Shown here: positions 9,142 to 16,853 of the stretch, in pieces
Numbering within the stretch: the first letter of the stretch is position 1
How the letters are laid out: the number at the start of each line of letters is the position of its first letter
Origin: Acidobacteriota bacterium
Lineage (GTDB): Bacteria; Acidobacteriota; Terriglobia; Terriglobales; Acidobacteriaceae
Direction of reading: 5' to 3'
NCBI GenBank assembly: GCA_003225455.1
Contig: QIAB01000036.1
Coordinates: 183,536-238,721, forward strand
Length of the DNA stretch: 55,186 nt
Translations under genes and position numbers: made by a program
The notes under the pieces: model-generated
Told to the model about the DNA's origin: nothing
Databases searched by the model: none
The model's input: only the letters and a program-made list of their open reading frames with translations

Positions 9142-10272
9142 ATGGCAACGCGGGTGAATCGTGATTCTCGCAGTTACATCGGCCAACTCTTCATCATTGG
9201 CTTCGATGGCACGGAGATGTCTGCCCGCCTGCGTTCCCTGCTCACCCGCATCCAGCCCGCGGGCGTGATCCTCTTCGCTCGCAACATCACAACTGCACAG
9301 CAAACCTACAAACTGCTCAGAGATTGCCGCGCATGCGTTTCCATCCCGATATTCACTTGCGTCGACATGGAAGGTGGCCGCGTTGATCGCTTCCGCAATG
9401 TCACTGGTCCTTCGCCTTCCGCAGCCGCGGTTTTCGGCAGCAACGATCACAAGCTCTTTCGCAAGCACGGCAAAATCATTGGCGAGTCGTGCCGCGCATT
9501 GGGCTTCAACGTAGATTTTGCGCCCGTCGTCGATCTGGCGCTGAAAGCGTCGCGCGCGGTCATGAGTTCACGCGCGGTATCTCCCGATCCCCAACAGGTG
9601 ATCGTTTACGCCCGCGAGTTTCTTGCCGGACTGCGTTCCGCTGGAGTGATCGGCGCAGCCAAGCATTTTCCCGGCCTTGGAGAAGCGAATCTCGATACCC
9701 ACCATGAGCTGCCCCGCGTGAAGAAGTCTTTCAGCGGGCTTTGGTCCCAAGATCTGATTCCCTACCGCACTATGCGCCGTGAGCTGCCGATGGTGCTGGT
9801 AGGGCATGCCAACTATCCGGCTGTAACGCCCGACGGCACACCTGCGTCGCTGTCGAAGAAATGGATCAGTCAGGTTCTCCGCCAAAAAATCGGATATCGG
9901 GGCCTGGTGGTCTCCGACGATCTTGAAATGGGCGGCGTACTCAAGGCCGGACCGATCGAGCAAGCGGCCATCCAGCACATTCGCGCTGGCGGCGACCTCT
10001 GTCTGATTTGCCATGAAGAAGAGGGTATCTTGCGCTCTTACGAGGCGCTGATTCATGAAGCAGAACGCGATCGCAAATTTACACAGCGAGTGAAAGAATC
10101 GGCGGCCCGGGTACTCGCCTTCAAGAAGAAGTCCGTTCAGCTGAAGCGGGCGGCCCCGCCGCCTAAGCCAGCGAAAATCGAAAAGCTTTGCCGTGCTTTG
10201 TGGGAGTTTGGCGAACAAGTGAGGATCGAGGCCATCAAGCAACAGAATTTTGACGGGCAGGATCAAGCATGA
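9142..10272 (+). CDS. nagZ: Beta-N-acetylhexosaminidase (glycoside hydrolase family 3)
   Basis: A 376-residue protein starting MATRVNRDSRSYIGQLF at 9142; an upstream GTG/ATG would translate the palindromic repeat and is unlikely. It removes N-acetylglucosamine from muropeptide fragments in peptidoglycan recycling. GH3 marks are KHFPGLGEANLDTHHELP (about residues 174-191), whose DTH loop supplies the acid/base dyad, and VVSDDLEMGG, where Asp259 should be the nucleophile. A C-terminal extension of about 40 residues is rich in Lys, Pro and Ala. There is no signal peptide, so action is cytosolic. Its stop overlaps the anmK start by four bases, consistent with a recycling operon. Confidence 0.9.
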   Translation: MATRVNRDSRSYIGQLFIIGFDGTEMSARLRSLLTRIQPAGVILFARNITTAQQTYKLLRDCRACVSIPIFTCVDMEGGRVDRFRNVTGPSPSAAAVFGSNDHKLFRKHGKIIGESCRALGFNVDFAPVVDLALKASRAVMSSRAVSPDPQQVIVYAREFLAGLRSAGVIGAAKHFPGLGEANLDTHHELPRVKKSFSGLWSQDLIPYRTMRRELPMVLVGHANYPAVTPDGTPASLSKKWISQVLRQKIGYRGLVVSDDLEMGGVLKAGPIEQAAIQHIRAGGDLCLICHEEEGILRSYEALIHEAERDRKFTQRVKESAARVLAFKKKSVQLKRAAPPPKPAKIEKLCRALWEFGEQVRIEAIKQQNFDGQDQA

Positions 10273-11489
10273 TTGTCGCTGGAATTATGAGTGGCACGTC
10301 GGCTGACGGGATTAATGTTGCGTTCGTGCGCGTGGGAGAAAAAAGTCGCACTGGAAAAAAGCAGGAATCACGGCTTCGCGGGCGAGGGCCCCTTCGACTG
10401 TCGCTCAGGGCAGGTTCGCGCCACACCAGTGTCGAATTCAAATTTCTTGCGCACGCGGAATTTCCCTATCCCAAGAGCGTCCGAAGAGCTGTTCTGGAGG
10501 CGATGAACGCAAGCAGCGCAACTGTAGCCGATCTGGCGCGGCTCAATTTTTTGCTAGGCGAGTTGTACGCGGAAGCTGTCCTAACTGCCCAGCGCCAGTT
10601 TCGCCTGAAAGCAGAGCTGATCGGATGTCATGGGCAAACGCTCTACCATCAAGGCGAGCCGGAATCTTATCTGGGACGCAAGCTGGCCGTCACCTGGCAA
10701 ACCGGGGAGCCGGCCAAAATCGCAGCCCGAGTGGGTGTTCCGGTAGTCTCCGACTTTCGGCCCGCGGATATGGCGGCGGGAGGCAAGGGCGCGCCGCTGG
10801 TTCCCTTCCTCGACTACCTGCTTTATCGTGACGAACGCCTCGGACGAATTGCACAGAATATCGGAGGAATCGCGAACCTGACTGCGATTCCCCCCGGCGC
10901 CTCGCCTGAACAGGTGCTGGCGTTAGATAGTGGACCGGGCAACATGGTCATCGATGCGGTAACCGAGCAGCTGTTTGGCAAACCATATGATCGCGATGGA
11001 GAAATCGCAGCTTCGGGGACCCCGCTCGAAGACGTAATCGATGACATCCTGCGCCAGCCATTTTTTCGCCGTAAGCCGCCAAAGACTGCTGGGCGCGAAG
11101 AATTCGGCCGCGACTTTGTGGTCGAGTTCGTGACAAAATGCCGGCGCGTCGAACCTCGAGACATTGTCGCCACCGCGACCGCTTTGACCGCCCGATCTAT
11201 TCTCGACGCACTGCAACGCTTCGTGTTGCGCAAACCGGATTACCACGAGTTCATCATCTCGGGCGGGGGAGGGAGAAATCCTGTATTAGTAACGATGTTG
11301 GCCAATGAACTCCGCCCACTTGGACTGCGCATCCGCTCGTCTGACGAATTCGGATTGCCGTCCGACGCCAAAGAAGCAGCTGCGTTCGCATTGCTGGCCT
11401 ACGAAACCTGGAATCGCCGGCCATCGAATGTGCCGTCGGCGACCGGCGCCAAGCGCCCAGCAATCCTCGGAAGGATTTCGTATGCCTAA
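10269..11489 (+). CDS. anmK: Anhydro-N-acetylmuramic acid kinase
   Basis: A 406-residue protein that hydrolyses and phosphorylates 1,6-anhydro-MurNAc to MurNAc-6-phosphate. It begins MIVAGIMSGTSADGINVAFV, the typical N-terminal ATP-site motif, and also shows GCHGQTLYHQ, VVSDFRPADMAAGGKGAPLV, RIAQNIGGIANLT, ALDSGPGNMVID and IISGGGGRNP. It is about 30 residues longer than usual. The extra segment (about residues 23-55, bases 10335-10435) is basic and low in complexity (GRGPLRLSLRAGSRHT) and looks like a palindromic repeat read in frame between the first two strands. Start and stop overlap neighbouring genes, so nagZ, anmK and the lipoprotein gene are probably co-transcribed. Confidence 0.93.
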   Translation: MIVAGIMSGTSADGINVAFVRVGEKSRTGKKQESRLRGRGPLRLSLRAGSRHTSVEFKFLAHAEFPYPKSVRRAVLEAMNASSATVADLARLNFLLGELYAEAVLTAQRQFRLKAELIGCHGQTLYHQGEPESYLGRKLAVTWQTGEPAKIAARVGVPVVSDFRPADMAAGGKGAPLVPFLDYLLYRDERLGRIAQNIGGIANLTAIPPGASPEQVLALDSGPGNMVIDAVTEQLFGKPYDRDGEIAASGTPLEDVIDDILRQPFFRRKPPKTAGREEFGRDFVVEFVTKCRRVEPRDIVATATALTARSILDALQRFVLRKPDYHEFIISGGGGRNPVLVTMLANELRPLGLRIRSSDEFGLPSDAKEAAAFALLAYETWNRRPSNVPSATGAKRPAILGRISYA

Positions 11490-13051
11490 AGCACGCTGCG
11501 CCGGAGCACAGCCGAGGGCGGCTGTGTCTACGTGGGCTGGGATGGTTCTTGCAGTAATTTCTCTTTTCTTGTCGCTTCTTTTTCTTGCTTCTTGCGGCGG
11601 TAAACCGGATCCGGACACGCTGGTCATGATCATCGAGAGCAGCCCGACCAATCTCGATCCGCGAGTGGGGTTGGATGCCTATTCCGAGCGGATTGATGAT
11701 TTGCTGTTTGATGATTTGCTCACCCGCGATGCTCACCTGAGCGTCGCTCCAGGGCTTGCGGAACGTTGGGAAATTCCTGATCCCAAAACTTACATCTTTC
11801 ATTTGCATCACGGCGTCAGGTTCCACGACGGACATCCGCTTACCTCGCGTGATGTGAAGTGGACATTCGACTCCCTGCTGCAAGACAAAATTCGCAGCAC
11901 TAAGGCGGCGGCGTATCGGTTCGTGGATCACATCAGTGCGCCGGACGACTACACCGTGATTTTCCATCTGAGCCAACCATTTGCCACTCTCCTGTGGAAT
12001 CTTTCCGATGGCGCCATCGGAATTGTCCCTTATGGCAGCGGAGCGGAGGTCACCAATCATCCGGTCGGCTCGGGGCCGTTTCGCTTCGTCAGCGCGCAGC
12101 AGGACAAGGAAGTAATCATCGAGCGCAATGAGGACTATTGGGGACAGAAGTCCAACGTCAAGACGGTGCGCTTTATGGTCGTGCCAGACACCACCACGCG
12201 CGCCCTGGAATTGCGCAAAGGCAGCGCTGATATTGCCATCAACGCATTGACGCCGGACATGGTCCTCACCCTGCAACACGATTCAAGCCTGCAAACGCTG
12301 CGCGCGCCCGGCACAGTGCTTGGCTATCTAGCATTCAATATATCCCATTTTGAAAGATGTGCGGGTGCGGCAGGCGCTGGCGTATGCCATCGATCGTGGT
12401 CCAATCCTCGACTATCTTTGGCGTGATTTTGCGCGTCCGGCGAACAGTATTTTGCCTCCCGAGAGCTGGGCCTATAACGGCGACGTGCCCCATTACGAGC
12501 ACAATCCGGAGCGGGCGCGGCAGTTGCTGCAGCAGGCGGGATATCCCGAAATGAACGGCGTGCGCTTTCACCTCACCATGAAAACTTCTACCGAGGAAAG
12601 CACGCGCCTGATGGCGGCGGTGTTTCAGCAGCAATTAAGAGATGTGGGCATCGTGCTCGATATCCGCACCTATGAGTTCGCGACCTTTTTTTCTGACGTC
12701 ACTCACGGCGAGTTTGAGCTGTACTCACTGCGCTGGATTGGCGGCAACGAAGATCCGGATATTTTCGAATATGTATTCCACAGCGACAAGTTCGCCCCGC
12801 ACGGCGCCAATCGCAGCTACTACTCCAACCCGCGCGTGGATGCGCTCATCGACCAGGCGCGCAGCGAGCTCGATCAGAACACCCGCAAGCAGCTCTACGC
12901 GGAAATTCAGCGGATTCTTGCCGACGAGCTTCCCTACATCAACCTCTGGTATCAAGACAACGTGCTCGTCCACTCGAAGCGTGTGCAGGGGCTCACCTTG
13001 AATCCATCAGGCAACTACGATTTCCTCAAAACTGCGGAGCTGCGTCGCTAA
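11482..13051 (+). pseudogene. Peptide-binding lipoprotein (OppA-like SBP family 5), frameshifted
   Basis: The ATG at 11482 overlaps the anmK stop and has GGAAGG seven bases upstream. The N-terminus is a lipoprotein signal ending LFLASCGG. The body matches ABC-transporter solute-binding protein family 5: ESSPTNLDPRVGLDAYSERI, LAERWEIPDPKTYIFHL, VRFHDGHPLTSRDVKWTFDS and, after the break, VRVRQALAYAIDRGPI and FAPHGANRSYYSNPRVDAL. The frame changes near 12343-12350 (CCCATTTT region) by one extra base or two missing. The total span is one base more than a multiple of three, and both halves are otherwise clean. If intact it would be about 522 residues and would bind oligopeptides, perhaps muropeptides given nagZ-anmK. 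No permease genes follow. Confidence 0.85.
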
Positions 13052-13102
13052 ATTGGCGGCCGATAGCTCTTTTCGTGAATCCTCGTGATTCCACAACAAC
13101 CG

Positions 13103-13138
13103 GAGAATCACTAAGGGCACGAAGGTACACGAAGGAAT
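13103..13138. repeat. CACGAAGG-type interspersed repeat, copy 2
   Basis: ATCACTAAGGGCACGAAGGT followed by ACACGAAGGAA, in the gap between the lipoprotein gene and the phosphoesterase gene. Confidence 0.7.
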
Positions 13139-13198
13139 TGGGCAAGCGCACGGAAGGAAAAATTGCGCGTGGTACCATCAGAAGTCGGCCATATCTAC

Positions 13199-13990
13199 AT
13201 GCGCATTCTCTTCATCGGCGATATTTTCGGCAGACCGGGACGGACTATCGTCAAGGAACGCTTGCCAGATCTCGTCAAACAACATGCTCCTGACGTCATC
13301 ATAGCCAATGGGGAAAACGCGGCTGCTGGCTTCGGCATTACACCTCCGCTGGCCGAAGATTTATTCGAGCTGGGCATTGACGTGATCACCACCGGCAATC
13401 ACGTCTGGGACAAGCGCGAGATTGTCGATTACTTCCAGATGACTGATGGCAATCAGAACAGCATGGCACGAAGAATTCTTCGCCCTGCGAACTATGCGCC
13501 TGACCTGCCGGGCTGGGGAGTTTATGAGGGCCGCAAGAAAGATGCCCCCTATGCCGTGATCAATCTGCAAGGGCGGGTGTTTATGACTTCGAACGATGAT
13601 CCCTTTCGAGTTGCGGACCGGCTATTAAGAGAAATCAAGGCCAAGGTGATTTTTGTCGATATGCATGCCGAGGCCACGTCAGAAAAGATTGCGCTCGGCT
13701 GGTATTTGGATGGACGCGTTACCGCGATTGTGGGCACGCACACGCACGTTCCTACCGCCGATGAGCGCGTGCTTCCCGGCGGAACGGCGTACATCACCGA
13801 CGCGGGAATGACTGGGCCATATGAGAGCGTAATTGGGGTGAAGAAAGAATTAATCGTTGGAAAGTTTCTGAACAATATGCCTGTGCGCTTCGAACCAGCA
13901 ACGGGCGATGTCCGGCTATGCGCGGTAGTGATCGACTGCGACGAGACCACAGGCAAGGCGAAGAAAATCGAGCGGTTGATGATTACATAA
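13199..13990 (+). CDS. YmdB-type metallophosphoesterase
   Basis: A 263-residue protein starting MRILFIGDIFGRPGR at 13199; the frame is open 12 codons upstream without family similarity. It matches the YmdB/TIGR00282 family, dinuclear-metal cyclic-nucleotide phosphodiesterases of the calcineurin fold. Metal-ligand motifs seen are GDIFGRPG (Asp8), IIANGENAAAG, TTGNHVWDK, FVDMHAEATSEK and GTHTHVPTADER, and the family sequence YITDAGMTGPYESVIG is present. In Bacillus, YmdB acts on 2',3'- or 3',5'-cyclic nucleotides and affects biofilm and motility decisions. There is no membrane segment. It stands alone after a repeat-containing gap. Confidence 0.9.
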   Translation: MRILFIGDIFGRPGRTIVKERLPDLVKQHAPDVIIANGENAAAGFGITPPLAEDLFELGIDVITTGNHVWDKREIVDYFQMTDGNQNSMARRILRPANYAPDLPGWGVYEGRKKDAPYAVINLQGRVFMTSNDDPFRVADRLLREIKAKVIFVDMHAEATSEKIALGWYLDGRVTAIVGTHTHVPTADERVLPGGTAYITDAGMTGPYESVIGVKKELIVGKFLNNMPVRFEPATGDVRLCAVVIDCDETTGKAKKIERLMIT

Positions 13991-14085
13991 CAATCTCGAC
14001 GTGTCATCTTTGCGAAGCCCGCGGTCAAGAGCTCTCTTAGCGCAAAGAATCCGCAGATCGTGCGGGGGGAAGTCCCACATCTTTC

Positions 14086-14796
14086 ATGAATGAATTTCAA
14101 AGCCAGACGTTAATCCAATCCGTGGGCTTCCGCTGGATGGACTTCGATGCTTACCTGTTCGATATCGACGGGACTCTCCTGGTCACCCGTGATCTGGTTC
14201 ACTACAACGCGCTGAACCGAGCCATCCGCGAGGTATACGGAGTAGATGCCACGATCGACGGCATTGCATATCACGGAAAAACCGATTTGGGGATTTTGCG
14301 CGCCGTGCTCGAGCGCTCAGGAATTTCAGGCGATGTTTTCGAAGCCAAGCTGCCGGAGGCCCTGGCAATTGTGTGCGCTGAAGTAAGCGGCAACGCGAAC
14401 CGCATCGCGGCTGATGTTTGTTGCTGTATCCCTGAGGTTCTCGCAAAATTGCAAGCTGCCGGCACACTATTGGGCGTCGCCTCAGGAAATCTCGAAACCG
14501 TGGGTTGGCACAAGCTGGAAGCTGCGGGGCTACGGCAGTTCTTCAGTTTCGGCTTCTTTAGCGATCAATGCGAAGCGCGCGTAAACATTTTTCGCAATGC
14601 GGTTGAACATGCGCGACGAAAACTAGGGAGGGCAGCGAGCGTCTGTTTCATTGGTGATACGCCTGAAGATATAAGAGCAGCTCACGGAGCGGGCGCGCAA
14701 GTGGTTGCCGTAGGCACGGGCACGTTCAGCTTTGCCGAATTGTCGCGCTACGAGCCGGACGCGTGCGTGACCTCTTGCCGGGACTTGCTGCGTTAG
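14086..14796 (+). CDS. HAD-family phosphatase (phosphoglycolate phosphatase-like)
   Basis: A 236-residue haloacid-dehalogenase hydrolase. Motif I is YLFDIDGTLLVTRD (nucleophile Asp26, acid Asp28), motif II is in LLGVASGNLETVG and motif IV is CFIGDTPEDIRAAHGAGA. The helical cap between motifs I and II is of the C1 type (NALNRAIREVYGVDATIDG), as in Gph/PgmB-like enzymes; the substrate cannot be read from sequence. A start at MDFDAYLFD (14137) would also be reasonable. GGGGGGAAG lies about 16 bases before the ATG used here. The last 71 bases overlap tail to tail with the convergent DUF2520 gene. Confidence 0.87.
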   Translation: MNEFQSQTLIQSVGFRWMDFDAYLFDIDGTLLVTRDLVHYNALNRAIREVYGVDATIDGIAYHGKTDLGILRAVLERSGISGDVFEAKLPEALAIVCAEVSGNANRIAADVCCCIPEVLAKLQAAGTLLGVASGNLETVGWHKLEAAGLRQFFSFGFFSDQCEARVNIFRNAVEHARRKLGRAASVCFIGDTPEDIRAAHGAGAQVVAVGTGTFSFAELSRYEPDACVTSCRDLLR

Positions 14797-15649
14797 TCGT
14801 GCCCAACTCAATTAGTTTTGCAAGTTCTTTCTTGTTTTGCACCGGAATCGTTTGCAACGCGGCTCGCGCGAGCGCCACATAGACTTCGCGGGCAACCGGC
14901 ACCTTTCGCAACACTCGCAGGTGCTCGCCTACAACCGCCGCATCTCCCCGCACGAGCGGTCCACTGAATGCGCCAGCTGGACCCAGCTTCGCGTAATTCG
15001 AAATTGTCTGCCGCAAAATCGGCAGCATTTTCTTTCGCGCATCTCCCGGCGAAAAGCCCGCCACCCTGGCCACTCGCTCGGCGGTCACCAGCAGCGCGAT
15101 GAGCAACGGCGACGCGAAGCCTCCCCATGCGTGATACGCAGCTTTGTCCTGCTTGTGCAGATTGAAACTCTCCCCGCCGAGATCACGCACAATGCGCCGC
15201 GCCATGCTGACGGCCTCTGCATCGCCTTCAATCGCAAACGGTACGCCCTTCAGCGAAGGAACTGATCCCCGGACAAACGTCATCAGTGGATGAACGGAAG
15301 CCACGACTGCTCCCCGATGCCGCAAGATGTCTAACTCGTCGCTGGCCAGCGCCCCACTGGAATGAAAAGCGACCTTCCCCTTCCAGGATGTGAGCGAGGC
15401 AAGTTTGCGCGCCGCAAAAACGATTTCGCGATCTGGAACACAGATCCAGACGAGACCGGCATCCAGCTTGGCGCTCCGGAGATTTGTGAGTTTGGCTTTT
15501 ACGGCTCTCGACAGCTTACGGACCGCAGGCGTTGACCTCTCATGCGAAACTATTTCCCGGATTCGGTATCCCGCACCTGCGAGTGCCAGGGCCAGCGCGC
15601 TGCCCAACCGTCCAGGCCCGACAAGCGCGATTTCCGGCTTGGCTGCCAT
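14726..15649 (-). CDS. DUF2520 Rossmann-fold protein
   Basis: A 307-residue protein starting MAAKPEIALVGPGRLGSALA at 15649; the frame is open 31 codons further upstream. The N-terminal NAD(P)-type Rossmann domain has the glycine motif GPGRLGSA and LVWICVPDREI. The DUF2520 domain follows with VASVHPLMTF, YHAWGGFASPLL and a helical C-terminus. The arrangement resembles ketopantoate-reductase and pyrroline-carboxylate-reductase-like dehydrogenases, but the substrate is unknown. The Lys/Arg-rich tail (GKRSRTRPARSATIRQS) lies in the part that overlaps the HAD gene. The divergent Nudix gene starts 114 bases from its start. Confidence 0.85.
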   Translation of the reverse strand: MAAKPEIALVGPGRLGSALALALAGAGYRIREIVSHERSTPAVRKLSRAVKAKLTNLRSAKLDAGLVWICVPDREIVFAARKLASLTSWKGKVAFHSSGALASDELDILRHRGAVVASVHPLMTFVRGSVPSLKGVPFAIEGDAEAVSMARRIVRDLGGESFNLHKQDKAAYHAWGGFASPLLIALLVTAERVARVAGFSPGDARKKMLPILRQTISNYAKLGPAGAFSGPLVRGDAAVVGEHLRVLRKVPVAREVYVALARAALQTIPVQNKKELAKLIELGTTNAASPGKRSRTRPARSATIRQS

Positions 15650-15763
15650 CGCGGCAGCATAGCAGGGGTTTTCAGCTTGGAGCAAAACGGCGCTCCCGAA
15701 TCTGGACCTCGGCACGTGCGCGGACGCCCGCGCCTGCATCAAATTCTTCTATATATTGTCTGC

Positions 15764-16357
15764 ATGCCCAAATCACCCCGCGGCGCCGTTAAAGCCCGCG
15801 TTCTGTCTTCCCGCGAGGTGTATCGCGGACCAGTTTTCTGGGTTACATCCGACGAGATCATCGAGCCTGCCGGCGTACGCGTGCGCCGCGACATTGTGCG
15901 CCACTCCGGTTCCGTAGTTATTCTCGCCGTGGATGAGACTGGGCAGGAGCCCTCCATCCTGCTGGAACGCCAGTATCGCCATGCTGCTGAGCAATTCTTA
16001 TGGGAGCTGCCGGCCGGTCGCATCGACCCCGGCGAAAGCGAGCTAACAGCCGCCAAACGTGAACTGCTGGAAGAAACCGGATACACCGCCGCGCGCTGGA
16101 AGCGGGTGCTGAAATTTTTCGCTACGCCCGGGTTTGTCGCTGAATCCATGTCGGTCTATTTGGCCCGAGGCCTTAGGCAAGGCAAAGCGCAGCCCGAGGA
16201 AGATGAAGTTATACAGCTACGGTTTCTTCCTATTAACCAAGCAGTTAACTGGGTGCTGAGTGGCACTATTCGTGACGCTAAGACTATGGCTTCCATTCTC
16301 TGGCTGAAACAGAGCCGAATCGGTCCCAAAGCCGCACAGAAGGCCCGTTCTAAGTGA
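15764..16357 (+). CDS. Nudix hydrolase, ADP-ribose pyrophosphatase-like
   Basis: A 197-residue protein starting MPKSPRGAVKARVLSS at 15764. The Nudix box GRIDPGESELTAAKRELLEE plus TGY is complete and binds the catalytic metals. The upstream half has the ADPRase-type pattern (VFWVTSDEI, RRDIVRHSGSVVILAV, LLERQYRHAAEQFLWELPAG) and the downstream part reads FFATPGFVAESMSVYLA. This architecture is that of NudF/YqiK-type enzymes that split ADP-ribose to AMP and ribose-5-phosphate. The exact substrate is an inference. It is followed by the cold-shock gene, which has its own promoter-like sequence. Confidence 0.92.
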   Translation: MPKSPRGAVKARVLSSREVYRGPVFWVTSDEIIEPAGVRVRRDIVRHSGSVVILAVDETGQEPSILLERQYRHAAEQFLWELPAGRIDPGESELTAAKRELLEETGYTAARWKRVLKFFATPGFVAESMSVYLARGLRQGKAQPEEDEVIQLRFLPINQAVNWVLSGTIRDAKTMASILWLKQSRIGPKAAQKARSK

Positions 16358-16366
16358 TTCTCTCCC

Positions 16367-16395
16367 TTGACAGCCCCAACCCCTAGCAGCAAAAT
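16367..16395 (+). promoter_or_regulatory. Candidate sigma-70-type promoter of the cold-shock gene
   Basis: TTGACA at 16367-16372, a 17-base spacer, then CAAAAT at 16390-16395 (four of six matches to the -10 consensus). Transcription would start near 16402, giving a 5' leader of about 50 bases before the GTG at 16455. Confidence 0.55.
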
Positions 16396-16410
16396 TGCAA
16401 CAAAATGTAA

Positions 16411-16447
16411 GGCACGGCCTCGGTGCGGAAGAGTACGTGCCCCGAGG
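16411..16447 (+). promoter_or_regulatory. Competing hairpins in the cold-shock 5' leader
   Basis: GGCACG (16411-16416) pairs with CGTGCC (16436-16441), and CCTCGG (16418-16423) pairs with CCGAGG (16442-16447). The two helices interleave and so are probably mutually exclusive. The second covers the start of the G-rich Shine-Dalgarno stretch GAGGGGGG. A temperature-responsive switch is possible but inferred only from the pairing. Confidence 0.45.
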
Positions 16448-16454
16448 GGGGTAA

Positions 16455-16664
16455 GTGGAACGCTTGAAAGGGACCGTGAAATGGTTTAACAACGCGAAAG
16501 GCTACGGATTTATCGGGCGCGACGATGGGCCCGATGTTTTCGTGCACTACAGCGCGATTACCTCCGAAGGTTACAAGAGTCTTCAAGAAGGCGATCACGT
16601 CGAGTTCGAGATCATCCAGGGACAGAAAGGCCCACAGGCGGCGAACGTAAGCAAGGCGTCCTAG
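16455..16664 (+). CDS. Cold-shock domain protein (CspA family)
   Basis: A 69-residue single cold-shock domain with a GTG start preceded by a strong G-rich Shine-Dalgarno sequence. It reads [20 protein letters not shown], with the RNP1 motif [10 protein letters not shown], then RNP2 in DVFVHYSAI and the closing strand [10 protein letters not shown]. These proteins bind single-stranded RNA or DNA and act as RNA chaperones in the cytosol. Length and motifs are fully typical. The leader contains a promoter-like TTGACA and possible competing hairpins (separate entries). Confidence 0.96.
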   Translation: MERLKGTVKWFNNAKGYGFIGRDDGPDVFVHYSAITSEGYKSLQEGDHVEFEIIQGQKGPQAANVSKAS

Positions 16665-16728
16665 CAATTCCTCGCAGCACAATCAAGGAGTGCAACTGCC
16701 CTTTGCTGCGGACGTGTGTATCGCGAGT

Positions 16729-16781
16729 GTGGAGACGGGGCTTTGCCCCGTCCGGGCGGGTCAGAGACCCGCCGCTGCACA
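16729..16781. repeat. Palindromic intergenic repeat
   Basis: Two adjacent hairpins, GACGGGGCTTTGCCCCGTC and GGCGGGTCAGAGACCCGCC, occupy the gap between the cold-shock gene and polX. The first could weakly terminate the cold-shock transcript but no T-run follows. Confidence 0.6.
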
Positions 16782-16853
16782 AGCAATCCGCGAAATGAAG
16801 CATTCCCTCCCTCTGGCTCTCCCGGCCCCAACTTGTTTAATCTTTACTTTTGC

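Noticed and set aside
16411-16447. H-type pseudoknot in the cold-shock leader
   Set aside because: The two stems are interleaved with no linker between the second strand of the first helix and the second strand of the other, which is sterically poor. Competing hairpins are the better reading.
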